A stretch of DNA of 45,797 nucleotides, taken from contig JARLGE010000346.1 of assembly GCA_031296215.1 (NCBI GenBank), positions 1 to 45,797 of the forward strand. Direction: 5' to 3'. Source of the stretch: Occallatibacter sp. Its GTDB lineage: Bacteria > Acidobacteriota > Terriglobia > Terriglobales > Acidobacteriaceae. Each line of letters begins with the position of its first letter. Position 1 is the first letter of the stretch. A program made the position numbers and the translations under genes. The notes beneath the pieces were generated by a model. That model was not told the origin of the DNA. It ran no database searches and worked only from the letters and a program-made list of their open reading frames with translations. Below, one piece after another: positions 27,201 to 36,500 of the stretch.

Positions 27201-27397
27201 CCGTTGTCCACGCCGATCACGACGCGAGGAAAGTTTGTGTCGGGAAAGACGGAAATCGGCACCCGAAAGGCGAAGTAAGCTCCGGCCACCGTGAGAACGG
27301 CGGCAAAGAAGAAGATGGTGCGGGTTGACTGGCCCAGCCAGAAGGGCTTGTGACTGGCGCCGAGGCCGAAAGCAGGGTTGGGCTGCTCGTCGTGCAT
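24284..27397 (-). CDS. RND efflux pump, inner-membrane transporter subunit (AcrB/CzcA superfamily)
   Basis: This proton-driven trimeric pump subunit has 1037 residues, the normal length. Twelve transmembrane helices are placed as usual: one near the N-terminus, five around residues 345-500, one near 550, and five in the last 180. The proton-relay acidic pair in TM4 is present as GLVIDDAIVVVEN (Asp 414 and 415). Two large periplasmic loops hold the porter and docking domains (for example FPDTNFPRVVIGVDNG, and DLLPEMDEGGFILDYIMPAG in the second half). The EMDEGG segment resembles the metal and hydrophobe-type branches. The ATG overlaps the stop of the adaptor gene by one base (TGATG). It is the last gene of a TolC-adaptor-pump operon. 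Substrate cannot be told; a metal-type CzcA is possible but the usual methionine pathway is not evident. Confidence 0.92.
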   Translation of the reverse strand: MHDEQPNPAFGLGASHKPFWLGQSTRTIFFFAAVLTVAGAYFAFRVPISVFPDTNFPRVVIGVDNGVMPVEQMQVTITKPIEDAVNSVPGLLTVRSTTSRGSAEISLFFDWNVDMFHQLQLVDAALAKVEQTLPSTAKVTTNRLTFATFPILGYSLTSDTVPQTRLWEIATYDLKPPLNRVAGVSTVTVQGGQVPEFHVVPNLTLLQNASVTIPDLVNAIQASNIVDSPGLYEANHQLILGLVGAQVHDADQLRQLVVKSTPAGAPVRLADVATVERATMPVYTTVTANGKAAVLLNIARQPSSNTVAVADAVAAQVKDLERKLPPGVRLEPFYDQSQLVRDSISSVRDAIFIGLILACVILFLFLRDWTSSLIAGLVIPVTIAVTVLVLWLIGQSFNLMTLGGLAAAIGLVIDDAIVVVENIVLHRDAGEPRVGAVRRALSEITTPLIGSTITPVVVFLPLVSVSGVTGSFFRALAITMTAALLTSLVLALTWTPGLSLVLLRERRNHDGRHGHEAGKWMNRVIQIHRRLLDWSLSRPLGLGVACLLLVVGTWAGYKALGSDLLPEMDEGGFILDYIMPAGSSLSETNRVLEHVERILRSAPEVEITSRRTGLQMGLAAVTEANTGDFTVKLKARRGRGIDEVMKDVRRQIKSSEPELDVEFIQVLQDMIGDLSNAPEPIQIKIYADDPALLEQLGPRVGDAIGKIQGVVDVENGIDNTLSGPATNFQVDPVVAARMGFTPTEVALDATSILDGVTTTDPLISNGRPYTIRVRLGDEHRASLDAIQNTVFNSSAGRTSTLFSLATIEELPPQNEIRRENLQRLVVVTGRLEGSDLGTAMTKVQQTVAGMHLPASVRVEYGGTYEEKQKSFRDLFRVLLLALALVFGVLLTEFRNFPAPIAILTSSVLSISGVILALLITRTTFNVASFMGLIMVIGIVAKNGILLLDADQKFRAEGASAREAMLHAAQRRLRPIVMTAIAAVCGMLPLAFALGAGSQMLQPLAIAVIGGLSISMLLSLVVTPVVYFLLTSKEIAAS

Positions 27398-28722
27398 CAG
27401 CCGTTCCCCCCGTCTTTCGCGGCCGCGGGCGCCTTGTCGTCCTCGGCCGGCGCACCCACCTTCACCTTTGTCCCATCATCCAGCCCATACGCTCCGCCCG
27501 TGACGACCAGATCGCCCGGCGCCAGCCCACTGGCCACCTGGATGTCGTCCCCGTCGAGAATGCCGACAACTACCGGCTTGCGGTGCGCGGCTCCGTCGCT
27601 TCCCACCACCATCACAAACTTGCTTCCGTCCTGAGCGGTCAAGATCGCGGAAGCGGGGACCTTCCAGGCTTGCGCCACGGTCCTTCCGGTAATCGACACC
27701 TTCACGGGCGTCCCCACCTTGAGCGACCCGGCCTTGTTGCCAATCTTGAGCCATATCTCAACGGTTGTACTGCCTGGGTCAAGCGCCGGACTGATCAGCT
27801 CAACCTTTGCCGCGACAGGATCGGCAACGCCCGGCACCTGGACCGACGCGTCATCGCCCACCTTCATCCGCTGCGCCACACTCTCGGCAATGTGCGTCTT
27901 GGCCAGCAGACTGGAAGTGTCCATCACGGTGATCAAGGGCGCACCCGCAGCCGCGGTCTCGCCGGCAAACAGGGGACGGTCGGTGACGACACCATCGATC
28001 GGGCTGCGAATCTCGGAGTAGCTCTGTTGCGCCTGAGCGCCCTTGTACTTGCCTTCCGCCGATGTCAACTGTCCCTCGGCAGCCTTGAGCGCCGCGGCAC
28101 GGCTTACACTGCGCACCGACTCCAAATGCTTTGTTGCGCTGTCGAATGCGGCCTGTGCCTGCACCAGCGCGGCATTGGCAGTGTCCAGATCGCGGCCCGG
28201 AATCGCGCCCTCGGCGAAAAGCTGCTTCCGGCTCTTGACGATGCTAAGGTTCAGATCCAAATTGGCCTTCGCCAGCGCCACATCCAGCTCGGCCTTTTGT
28301 GTATCTTCCGGAACCTGCGCCTTGGTCGCGGTAGCATACGCGGCCTCCGCCGCCATGTAGGAACCCTTGTTGTCGAGCGCCGCTGCGGCCAGGTCGCTGT
28401 TCTCCAGCGTGGCCAGCAGTTCGCCTTCCTTCACCCTCGCCCCGCGCTGCACGTAGAACTTGCGTACCGGCGCGCCGATCTTGGGCGCGATCGCGGCCTG
28501 CGCCAAGGGAGCGAGAACCGCGTCGGCGGTGAAGTGCTCGGTGACCGGCCCTTGCTCTGGATGCTCGGCTTGCACAGTCACCTGTGTCTCCGGAGGCGCT
28601 TCCTTCTTGCAGCCCGGCAAAGGAACTATCGTTACCGCCAGTGCCGCCAGCAGAATTCTTCGCGTCTTCAACAAAGCGATTCCTCGTTGTTGCGCATTCA
28701 TGCTTGTTTTCATGCTCGTCAT
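27397..28722 (-). CDS. RND efflux periplasmic adaptor (membrane fusion) lipoprotein
   Basis: The 441-residue adaptor bridges the pump and the outer-membrane channel. It has an N-terminal lipoprotein signal (LAALAVTIVPLPGC, lipobox LPGC), then the biotinyl-lipoyl half motif (APKIGAPVRKFYVQRGARVKEGELLATLE), an alpha-helical hairpin (about 100-210, rich in Ala/Lys/Glu with coiled-coil character), the second lipoyl half (IRSPIDGVVTDRPLFAGETAAAGAPLITV), a beta-barrel domain and a proximal domain (LTAQDGSKFVMVVGSDG). It lies 4 bp after the TolC-like gene and overlaps the pump by one base. A Met four or seven codons later could also be the start. The last 20 residues are a Lys/Ala-rich tail. Confidence 0.92.
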   Translation of the reverse strand: MTSMKTSMNAQQRGIALLKTRRILLAALAVTIVPLPGCKKEAPPETQVTVQAEHPEQGPVTEHFTADAVLAPLAQAAIAPKIGAPVRKFYVQRGARVKEGELLATLENSDLAAAALDNKGSYMAAEAAYATATKAQVPEDTQKAELDVALAKANLDLNLSIVKSRKQLFAEGAIPGRDLDTANAALVQAQAAFDSATKHLESVRSVSRAAALKAAEGQLTSAEGKYKGAQAQQSYSEIRSPIDGVVTDRPLFAGETAAAGAPLITVMDTSSLLAKTHIAESVAQRMKVGDDASVQVPGVADPVAAKVELISPALDPGSTTVEIWLKIGNKAGSLKVGTPVKVSITGRTVAQAWKVPASAILTAQDGSKFVMVVGSDGAAHRKPVVVGILDGDDIQVASGLAPGDLVVTGGAYGLDDGTKVKVGAPAEDDKAPAAAKDGGNG

Positions 28723-28726
28723 TCGC

Positions 28727-30133
28727 TCACATCGTTCCCGTCAGCGATTCCAGATCGGCCCGCGCTGTCTGGTACCGCACTCGCCCGTCCTCTCGCGCAT
28801 TCTCGCCGCTCACACAAGCGCTCTCGGCGTCCACCACTTCCAGCACGGTGGCCTCTCCCTCGGTGTAGCGCAGCCTGGTCAAGCGAAGGCTTTCGGCCGC
28901 CGTCGCGACGCTTGCATCCAGCGAAGCAAGCTGGTCCAGAGCCGTCGCAGCTTCGGAATAAGCCTCATCCAACCGCGCAATCAGCCGCCTTTGCGTCGCG
29001 GTCAAGGCTATCCGCGCCGCATCGCGCCGTATCTCGCTCTGCTTCACCTTGTGTTCGGTGGCAAGCCAATCCCACACCGGAATATCAACAGTTACACTCG
29101 CCGAATAGCCCAGATTGCGCACATGATCGGGGCCGTTCACGGCAAACTGCGGAGCGTCGATCCCATAAGTGACATTCAGCCCCAGGTCGGGCAAATAGGC
29201 TGCCCGCGCGGCCTGTACATCGGCGTTGCTCACGCCCAATGCCGCCAGCGCACTCTTCAACTCAGGATTGTTTTTCGCCGCGGCCTCCTCGACGTCGCTG
29301 CGCGAGGGAAGCTGGGCCGCGTCCTTCGGGCTCTCCAGCGAAAACGGTGTACGCGGATCGGGAAACAGCAGCACCGCGAGTTCCAGGCGTGCCTTTTCCG
29401 CGGTTACCTTGGCGTCGGCCCACTCGCGGTCTCGCTGCTGCTCAACCAGTTGCGCCTTCACAACGTCGGCGTGCGCCGCCTCGCGCGCTTGTTCGCGCTG
29501 GGTGGTAAGCCTTGTGAAGTCGGCCGACTCAGAGTGGGCCCGGTCCGCCACCGCAGCTTTCTGGTCAGCGGCAACCGACAAATAGAACAGACTAGTCACA
29601 GCCGAGACCAGCCCGCGTCGCGCAATCTCCAGCTCGGCGGCCGACCATGCCGCTTCCGCATCCGCTCGCCGAACGGCCGCCCACCCGCCCAGTCCAAATG
29701 TTTCATTGACGACTCCCTGGCTGGCATACTCCCGCACCGCGTTATTCGCGATGAATCTTGGAGAAGGCTGCGCTCCCGCGCCTTGTCCTGCCTGGTTTTC
29801 AAGTCCGTTGGCCTGGGTATAGAGTGCCTGATTGTGATAGTTGACGCTGGGCAACAGGCCAGCCCGCGCAATCGAGCGGTCAAGAGCCGAGGCTCTGCTA
29901 TCCGCCAGGGAAGATGCATACGCCGGCTCATTGGCTTCCGCGCGCCGAATCGCCTCTTCCAGAGTGATGGTGATGGGCCTGGCCGGGACAGACGGGTCCT
30001 GCACGGCCGCCTCAAGCGCCATCTGTCCATTGGCGGACGCGATGGCCTTTGCCAATAGAAACACACCGAAGATTGCGCCCGACAGGAGCCTGCCACGGCG
30101 CCGTCTTCCACCCCGCCAGATGTAACGCAGCAT
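28727..30133 (-). CDS. TolC-family outer-membrane efflux protein
   Basis: This protein (468 residues from ATG 30133; a GTG at 30139 is an alternative) has the paired repeats of outer-membrane efflux channels. The signal sequence spans about residues 10-36 (LLSGAIFGVFLLAKAIASANG). The first half has LEEAIRRAEANEPAYASSLA and LLPSVNYHNQALYTQ; the second has VEEAAAKNNPELKSALAAL, AYLPDLGLNVTYGID and PVWDWLATEHKVKQSE. The long amphipathic helices form the periplasmic tunnel. No clear ribosome binding site is visible. It heads the operon with the adaptor and pump on the minus strand, so the complete tripartite efflux system is encoded here. Confidence 0.9.
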   Translation of the reverse strand: MLRYIWRGGRRRRGRLLSGAIFGVFLLAKAIASANGQMALEAAVQDPSVPARPITITLEEAIRRAEANEPAYASSLADSRASALDRSIARAGLLPSVNYHNQALYTQANGLENQAGQGAGAQPSPRFIANNAVREYASQGVVNETFGLGGWAAVRRADAEAAWSAAELEIARRGLVSAVTSLFYLSVAADQKAAVADRAHSESADFTRLTTQREQAREAAHADVVKAQLVEQQRDREWADAKVTAEKARLELAVLLFPDPRTPFSLESPKDAAQLPSRSDVEEAAAKNNPELKSALAALGVSNADVQAARAAYLPDLGLNVTYGIDAPQFAVNGPDHVRNLGYSASVTVDIPVWDWLATEHKVKQSEIRRDAARIALTATQRRLIARLDEAYSEAATALDQLASLDASVATAAESLRLTRLRYTEGEATVLEVVDAESACVSGENAREDGRVRYQTARADLESLTGTM

Positions 30134-30139
30134 AGTCAC

Positions 30140-30854
30140 AAATTAGAGCATACGATTCGAAGCTTAAGTTCAGATGAGGCTTCAAGAAACCGAGAAAGAC
30201 CTGCAAAGCGCGAACTGGCGACCCTCGATACGCCGGATGTGTTCATCCGCCGCCTGCATGCCTGTCGCCGTCTCGATGCAAACGACTCGGTGCGGCGGGC
30301 TCGCCCGGCATTAGGCTGCTCGTCCGCTCCGCTGCCGGAATCGAAAGGGCAGCTAACTTTACCGGACTCAAGCGAGGAATCCACACAGACCGGAGTATCC
30401 GGCCTTCTTGATGTCCAGGGATCATTCGATACAAGGTATCCCCTTAAGTATCACCAGCGTCAAGGAACACAGCCGCCGCGTTGGGCGATATCTCAAGAAT
30501 CTTGGGTTTTATGGAGCCGGGCGGGGGGCGAATTGCCGTTACACACCGATTCTACACAAGTCAGTGAACAATGTAGACGCACGAACCGTTGAGAACACGG
30601 CATGCGCGGTTCTTGAGTAGGCTACCAGCACACCGAGTTTGTGATGAATCCGTGGTCAATTCGGTTGTATTGATCCATGGTGCGATTCTCCGGTAGCCAG
30701 GTCCGCAAAGGCGATTTTCTACCAAGTACTTCCGAAGAGTCCGACTTTCCCGTGGGGCTCAGAACCGCCCAGAATCGCAGTTGATTGCGCTGGCAGGATT
30801 AGTCTGCCGGCACTCCTCTTGAGGCGATGCCATCAAAGGCGCCCTCTCTTGCCC
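30140..30854. other. Gene-free region between the efflux operon and the AhpD locus
   Basis: In these 715 bases I found no frame with recognisable protein features, no tRNA and no clear repeat. The part next to 30140 presumably holds the efflux-operon promoter, but I could not pick a convincing -35/-10 pair. The part near 30855 lies downstream of the AhpD-like gene. It may contain degenerate coding sequence, but I cannot support a specific call. Confidence 0.4.
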
Positions 30855-31424
30855 TTAGGAGGGATGGGACTCCTCGCTGGTAGGGCGGATAGACGGTGTC
30901 CTGTATCCTTCACGCGCCAGGTGCGCACCCATCTGCGCGTACATGGTCTCGTCCTGTGGCTGCAACGTAGCCAGGCCGTCCACATAGCGGTTGTACATGC
31001 AGAATGCGGCTGCGATCAACACCGCATCGTGAACTTCCGTGTCCGTGGCTCCGACCTCGCGGGCAGCATCCACGGCGGAGCGGCTCACCTGCTTTCCACC
31101 GCGCTGCACTTGACCGGCGATGACCAGCAGGCGCTTCAGCTTCTCGGAAATGGGCGCCTGCTGAAAATCGGCATGAACTTGCCTGACCGTCTCCGTGGTG
31201 CCCAGATGACATGCTGCCGCAGCGCCGTGGCTGGTCTGGCAGAAGTAGCAATCGTTGAGCGAAGAGACGTAGGTTGCAATGAGCTCGCGTTCGCCCTGCG
31301 ACAGGCTGTTGGGCTCGTGCAACAGAACGTGAGCCAACTCGCGCATGGGCTTCGCCGTTTCGGGGCGGAACGCAAACGCGGAACTGATTCCCGGGAGTTG
31401 TTCAGGCAGTGCAATATGCGGCAT
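30855..31424 (-). CDS. AhpD-like (carboxymuconolactone decarboxylase family) protein, copy 2
   Basis: This all-helical 189-residue protein has the redox-active CxxC and histidine of AhpD: Cys59-x2-Cys62 and His66 in LNDCYFCQTSHGAAAA, preceded by SLSQGERELIATYVSS. Members reduce peroxiredoxin partners or act as small peroxidase-related enzymes. Others in the family are decarboxylases lacking these cysteines. It begins LPEQLPGISSAFAFRPETAKPMRELAHVLL and ends with an unconserved 25-residue tail. AAGGAG precedes the ATG. It lies 44 bp after its close paralogue and is third in the permease-AhpD-AhpD operon. The specific oxidant or substrate is unknown. Confidence 0.88.
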   Translation of the reverse strand: MPHIALPEQLPGISSAFAFRPETAKPMRELAHVLLHEPNSLSQGERELIATYVSSLNDCYFCQTSHGAAAACHLGTTETVRQVHADFQQAPISEKLKRLLVIAGQVQRGGKQVSRSAVDAAREVGATDTEVHDAVLIAAAFCMYNRYVDGLATLQPQDETMYAQMGAHLAREGYRTPSIRPTSEESHPS

Positions 31425-31468
31425 CTACGGGCTCCTTGTTTGGTTCGATGTTGAATGGACCGGCTGTG

Positions 31469-32038
31469 CTAAAGGCGGCTATCCTGCGGCAGGTATTCTT
31501 TGCTCATGGTTACATAGCCTTCTTTAGCGGTCTTCCGTCCGCGCTGAAGGTAGAGTTCCTCGTCGCGCGGTTGCCAGGTGTCCAGTCCGTCCACATAGCG
31601 GTTGTACATGCAGAAGGCTGCGGCGATCAACACGGCATCGTGAATCTCAATATCCGTCGCGCCAACATTCCGCGCGGCCTCAACATCTGCCGCGGTTACG
31701 TACTTTCCACCCTTTTGGACCTTGCCGGCGATGACCAGCAGAGCCTTCAGTTTGCCGGAGATATCCGCGCTCCAGAAGTCGGCCTTCACGCATTTGACAA
31801 GCTGCTCGTCTCCATCCAGGTGTGCCGCGGCGATGGCGCCATGAACGGTCTGGCAAAAGTAACAATCGTTCTGCAAGGAAACGTAGGTCGCGATCAACTC
31901 GCGTTCGCCAGGGGTAAGGGAGTTAGGGGCGTGGAGCAATACCTCGGCCAACTCGTTCAGCGGCTTGGCGGTCTCCGGGCGAAAAGCCATTGCCGCGCGA
32001 ATGCCTTGCAGTCCTTCGGGAAGATTTATATGGGGCAT
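31469..32038 (-). CDS. AhpD-like (carboxymuconolactone decarboxylase family) protein, copy 1
   Basis: This protein has 189 residues like copy 2 and is very similar (HINLPEGLQGIRAAMAFRPETAKP; SLTPGERELIATYVSLQND). The catalytic Cys59-x2-Cys62 and His66 (CYFCQTVHG) are kept, as is the late ATDIEIHDAVLIAAAFCMYNRYVDGL. I start it at ATG 32038, where the domain begins. The longer frame up to 32503 merely runs through the permease gene in another reading frame. The ribosome binding site GGGAG is rather far (12 bases). It is 8 bp after the permease stop, so cotranscription is almost certain. The two paralogues may form hetero-oligomers or serve different partners (inference). Confidence 0.9.
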   Translation of the reverse strand: MPHINLPEGLQGIRAAMAFRPETAKPLNELAEVLLHAPNSLTPGERELIATYVSLQNDCYFCQTVHGAIAAAHLDGDEQLVKCVKADFWSADISGKLKALLVIAGKVQKGGKYVTAADVEAARNVGATDIEIHDAVLIAAAFCMYNRYVDGLDTWQPRDEELYLQRGRKTAKEGYVTMSKEYLPQDSRL

Positions 32039-32046
32039 TCGATCAA

Positions 32047-33378
32047 TCAACTCCCTTCGTTGGGAATAGGCGCTTGGATCTGGCGCGCAGTTAAAACGTA
32101 GTGGAGGGGCAAACCGCAGAGAACAATCCCAACCCCCACCAGAGCCGGCAAGGGGTTGTGCATCAAAATCAGTAAACTCACTGCGATAGACAGCGCAATG
32201 AAGACGATCGGCGCAGCGGGGAACCACCATGCACGCACCGGCTGGCTCAGGCGAAACAGGCTGGACGCGGTCAGCGCGAGAAACAGTACGGCCGAAAAAA
32301 TAATGTACGCCAGGACGCGATCGAAGGCTCCGAGAAAGAGCACGCCAAGCGACAAGAAGGTCTGCAGCAGAATGGCATTGGCAGGCGTCCCGAATCGCGA
32401 ATGCATCTTTCCAAACGGCGAAAAAAACGTGCCGGTTTGCGCCATCGCAAAGGTCACGCGCGGTGAGGCCATGGTCAATGCGGCGAGGCCGCCAAAAACG
32501 CAAATCAGAACGCAGAGTGAAAGTATCTTTGCTCCTGCGGTTGCAAACAGGGCTTCGCCAAACTGAGCAACGAATGCTGTGTTCGAAGTGATGCGTTCAA
32601 TCGGCAGGACCGCGAGAAAAGCCGCGCTGATGAGCAGATAAATGACCGTAACCAGGGCCACGCCGCCAAGAAGCGCAAGCGGCAGCGTGCGGCGGGGATG
32701 GCGAACTTCGCCCGCGATCTTGCTTGCTTCCCACCACCCGCCGAAACAGAAGAATGCGCTGATCATTGCGCCGGATAGCGCGGGAATCAGAGGCTCGGAG
32801 CCAGGCCGCCGCTCGACCAACGGGGTCAGATTGTCGAGACGCGCATGGCCTGAAATAACCGCCCAGCCTAGCAGCGCAAACAAGATCGCCAGTTTGAATA
32901 TGTTGATGAATGTCATCAGCGATCCGCTCAACTTCGTTCCCACAAAGTTGACGGCGCCAAAGATGCAAAGGATCGTAGCCGGAACAAACGCCATCGCTCT
33001 TTGATCGAGCGGGAGCACCTGCGCCACATAGGCGGATGCGCCAACTGCTAGTGCGGCAGCCACTCCGGGATACATAACAATGGAACTCATCCAGCCATAG
33101 AGGAAGGCAATGCGGTCGCCGTACCCTGCTCGCAAGTAGACATAGTCGCCACCGGACTCGGGGAATCGAATCGCAAGTTCGGAGTAGCACAGCGCGCCGC
33201 ACATAGCCATCAGCGTCATTCCCATCCATACCAGGGCCAGCAGCAAAGGAGAGCCGAGCGATTTGGCCATGGTGGCCGGGGTGAGGAAGATGCCGAGCGC
33301 AATGGACTCGCCAACAACGATTGCGATCGCGGTGGGAAGGCCGAATTGCCGGCGATCGAGGTGCACAGGGGAAGACAT
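32047..33378 (-). CDS. APC-superfamily amino acid permease
   Basis: This 443-residue inner-membrane transporter has about 12 hydrophobic helices. TM1 carries the consensus unwound segment in GESIALGIFLTPATMAKSLGSP, and TM2-3 follow with SELAIRFPESGGDYVYLRAGYGDRIAFLYGW, a hallmark of the family. PAIxSAFFCFGGWWEASKIAGEVRHPRRTLP in the middle is the TM6-7 signature. Substrates are usually amino acids or polyamines with Na+ or H+. ATG 33378 is chosen because the domain starts within 10 residues; a GTG six bases upstream is possible. It is first in an operon with two AhpD-like genes and divergent from a TonB-dependent receptor 215 bp away. This suggests outer- and inner-membrane transport of related compounds (inference). 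Confidence 0.9.
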   Translation of the reverse strand: MSSPVHLDRRQFGLPTAIAIVVGESIALGIFLTPATMAKSLGSPLLLALVWMGMTLMAMCGALCYSELAIRFPESGGDYVYLRAGYGDRIAFLYGWMSSIVMYPGVAAALAVGASAYVAQVLPLDQRAMAFVPATILCIFGAVNFVGTKLSGSLMTFINIFKLAILFALLGWAVISGHARLDNLTPLVERRPGSEPLIPALSGAMISAFFCFGGWWEASKIAGEVRHPRRTLPLALLGGVALVTVIYLLISAAFLAVLPIERITSNTAFVAQFGEALFATAGAKILSLCVLICVFGGLAALTMASPRVTFAMAQTGTFFSPFGKMHSRFGTPANAILLQTFLSLGVLFLGAFDRVLAYIIFSAVLFLALTASSLFRLSQPVRAWWFPAAPIVFIALSIAVSLLILMHNPLPALVGVGIVLCGLPLHYVLTARQIQAPIPNEGS

Positions 33379-33593
33379 AACGGACACTCTATCACCAGCA
33401 GAGCACGGCAGAAACAAGAATTGCGGCCCTCTTAAGGTGGAGAAAACTCTCCATCGAAGGATGGACGACGCAAACGAGACGCGCCTGTAGAATTCGTCTC
33501 GGCCAGGCTTCCCCCTGTCCGTTCGCTGTCAGCGACTCCACCCGTCATTCAAACTGCGACCGTTGGCAACGGTCTTTTCCGGAGGCTCCATCC
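33379..33593. promoter_or_regulatory. Divergent control region of permease and receptor, with two palindromes and a leader hairpin
   Basis: Within 215 bases I see TGGAGA-AAAC-TCTCCA (33438-33453), the widely spaced arms CGAGACG (33475-33481) and CGTCTCG (33495-33501), and, 11 bases before the receptor's ribosome binding site region, the hairpin GACCGTT-GGC-AACGGTC (33558-33574) followed by TTTT. The last looks like a weak intrinsic terminator placed in the leader, compatible with attenuation. The others may be operator sites. No promoter hexamers were clear. Confidence 0.4.
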
Positions 33594-36500
33594 ATGCGCA
33601 AGCTCGCATTCGCACTGTGTCTGCTCACGCTCTGCATCGCCACGGGGATGCAAGCACAGACGCCGACTTCAACCGTGTCCGGCATCGTGAAAGATTCGCA
33701 AGGCGCCCTGGTTCAAGGCGCCCGCGTGCAGATCACAAACACGGCGCAGGGCACCACGCGCGAAAGCGTGACCAATGCAAACGGTTTCTATTCGATCCCG
33801 GATCTGATTCCCGGAGAGTATCGCGGCCTGGTGAACGCGAAGGGCTTTGCAACCGCGCAGTATGCAGGCGTAGTGCTGGAAGCCGGGCGCACCTTCACGC
33901 TGGACGCAGCCCTGACGCCGGCGACCCAAGTGACGACGGTGAATGTCACCGCGGCAGCACAAACAGTTGACCTGGAGCAGTCGATGATTCAGGGACAGAT
34001 CACGGAGAATACCATCGAGAGCATTCCGCTCAATGGCCGCAATTTCCTGGAACTGGCCTATCTCATTCCCGGCAACCGCCCCGCGCCGACCTTCGACCCC
34101 ACCAAGACCAACACGCTTGAGATCAGTTCGGCCGGCGGCTTTGGCCGGGGCGGCAACATCACCATCGATGGCGGCGACAACAACGACGAAGTCGTGGGCG
34201 GCACGCTTTCCAATCTTCCTGAAGACTCCATCGGCGAGTTTCAGATTGCGACGGCTCGATTTACCGCGGAGGTGGGACGCTCCGGCAACAGTATCATCAA
34301 CATCATTTCGCGGTCTGGAACGAATTCGTTTCACGGCTCGGCATTCATGTTCGAGCGGAACCGCAACCTGCAAGCCCTTCCGGCAACATTTGACGCCGGG
34401 CAACCGAAGCCGCCGTTCGATCGCGAGCAGTACGGGGGCTCGCTTGGCGGCCCGCTCGCAAAGGACAAGCTGTGGTGGTTTTCTTCCGCTGAGTACCGCG
34501 ACCAGAACGCCGACATCCAAACCGGCACGCGCAACTTCGCAACCGGCGCGATTGAGCACACGGCTGCCGCAACACCGCTGCGCGATCTGCTCCTTTCCAA
34601 TCGCCTTGACTACCACTTGAACGGAGCCAACAGCCTGAGCGGGCGTTTTAGCTTCAATCGCTCCACCGATACGGCGCAGGCGAGCGCATCGTCATCGACG
34701 CCTCTCAGCACCGCCGCCGAACGGCAAAACTCGCTGAACCGCTTCAACTCAGTGGAGGCTGCATGGACGAGCGTTCTCAGCCGGAGCCGCACCAATGAGC
34801 TGTCGTTCCACTACGATAACTTCTATAACAACATTCCGCCCTATCCGCAGGACGCCTCGCTGACCGATCCGTCCCTGGCCCTGGGAAGCGAACTGATCTT
34901 CCCGGACCTTGCCGACGGCGCGAACTTCAACCTGCCTCAGACTACGTTCCTGAACCGCTCTCAGTTACGCGACGGTCTGACGATGGCGCTGGGCAAGCAT
35001 GCGCTGAAGGTGGGTGGCGAGTTCCAGCACTACACCGCGCACGGAATCATCAACCCATTCGGAAATGGGACCATCTTCTTAACTTCGGACTTTGGCTTTG
35101 CCGACTTGAACGGCGATGGGGTTGTCAACGATCTCGACATCCCGGTTGCCGTCGCCATTCATAGCACTGCCCCCGTTGTGCCTGTTCCTATCCCGCAGGT
35201 GGGCGACTCCTACCTGGCGTTCTTTGCCCAGGACGATTGGCGGGTGCGTCCGAATCTAACCTTCACCCTGGGCTTGCGGTGGGAATACGACTCGGATCTG
35301 ACCGGCACCAGCAGCGACCACGATCCATGCCCGAATCTGACCAGTACCCCATCTCAGCCTTGTGTCTGGATGGCCAATGTGATCGACCTCAAAAAGCATC
35401 CGGACACCAAGGACTTAGGTCCGCGTGTGGGCTTTACCTGGGATCCATATCGCCACGGAAAGACAGTCTTCCGCGGAGGCTATGGCATCTACTATGACCG
35501 CATCATTCTGGAGACAGGGGCGGAAGAGCGCGTACAGAACGATCGTGCGCTGGCGGTCACGCAGTATGCCGGTTCCGGCTGCTTCTCGCCGGATGCGCCG
35601 CCCTACATTCCACCACTGGGCCAGTGCTTCTTTCCGAACGCGAGTTTCTTGCCAGGCACGCCGACTTTAGCCGCCCCCTTCAGCGGACAGCACCAGACCG
35701 GCGGCGTGGGGATTATCGCCATGGGGCCCGACTCGCACCATCCGCTTTATCAGCAGTTCTCTTTGGGATTCCAGCAAGAGGCCGGCAGCGACTGGCTGGC
35801 CAGCGCCGATGTTCTTCATGTATTCGGCGAGCGGCAGTTGATCGGGAGTTTGCTGCGCGCCACTGACTCAACTTCGCCGGACATTAGCTGCCCCGGCAAC
35901 AATGTGCCTTGCACCATTACCGATCCTGTCACAGGCATTTCAGACAACATCACGCTCATCCAGTCCGGCGCCAAGAGTTGGTACGATGGGCTTCTCGTCA
36001 GTCTGGCTCATCGGGAATCGAAGATCGGGAAAATCGGGTACCAATACAACGTGAGCTACACACTTTCAAAGACGCTCGACTACTCGGACGACGATCAGCT
36101 CACCAACAACAACGCAGACGAGCAGGTGAATCTGGCCGAGGGCGTCTCCGGCCTGCGCAAGGAAAAGGGCTACGCGCTCACCGATGAGCTTCACCGTCTG
36201 ACATTCTACGGAGACGCGCAGCTTCCGTACGGATTCTCCCTGGCCCCCATCTATACCTATGGCTCGGGAGTGCCCGCTAACACCTTCCTTCCCAGCACCG
36301 CGATCAACGGCGCCAGCGGCGCCCGCCTTCCGCTGCTGCCACGCAACGCGCTCGGACGCGAAGTAAGGAACAGCAAGCAATTGAATGCGCTGATCGACAA
36401 GTGGAATGCACTGCCCGCATGTCCGGGGGCCTATCCTTGCCAGGCCGGCGGCCAGATTGCAAACGTGCCCGCGAACATCGACTTTTCCAGTCCGTTCAGC

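Noticed and set aside
27325-29172. A 615-residue plus-strand frame over the adaptor gene
   Set aside because: It is antisense to an unmistakable adaptor protein and half of the TolC gene.
30140-30854. A possible gene on the plus strand (30239-30592)
   Set aside because: The frame has no recognisable motif, a biased composition and no ribosome binding site, so I treat the stretch as non-coding.
32047-32503. An N-terminal extension of the copy-1 AhpD-like protein up to 32503
   Set aside because: These residues lie in a different frame inside the permease gene and carry no domain features; the protein's natural start is at 32038.
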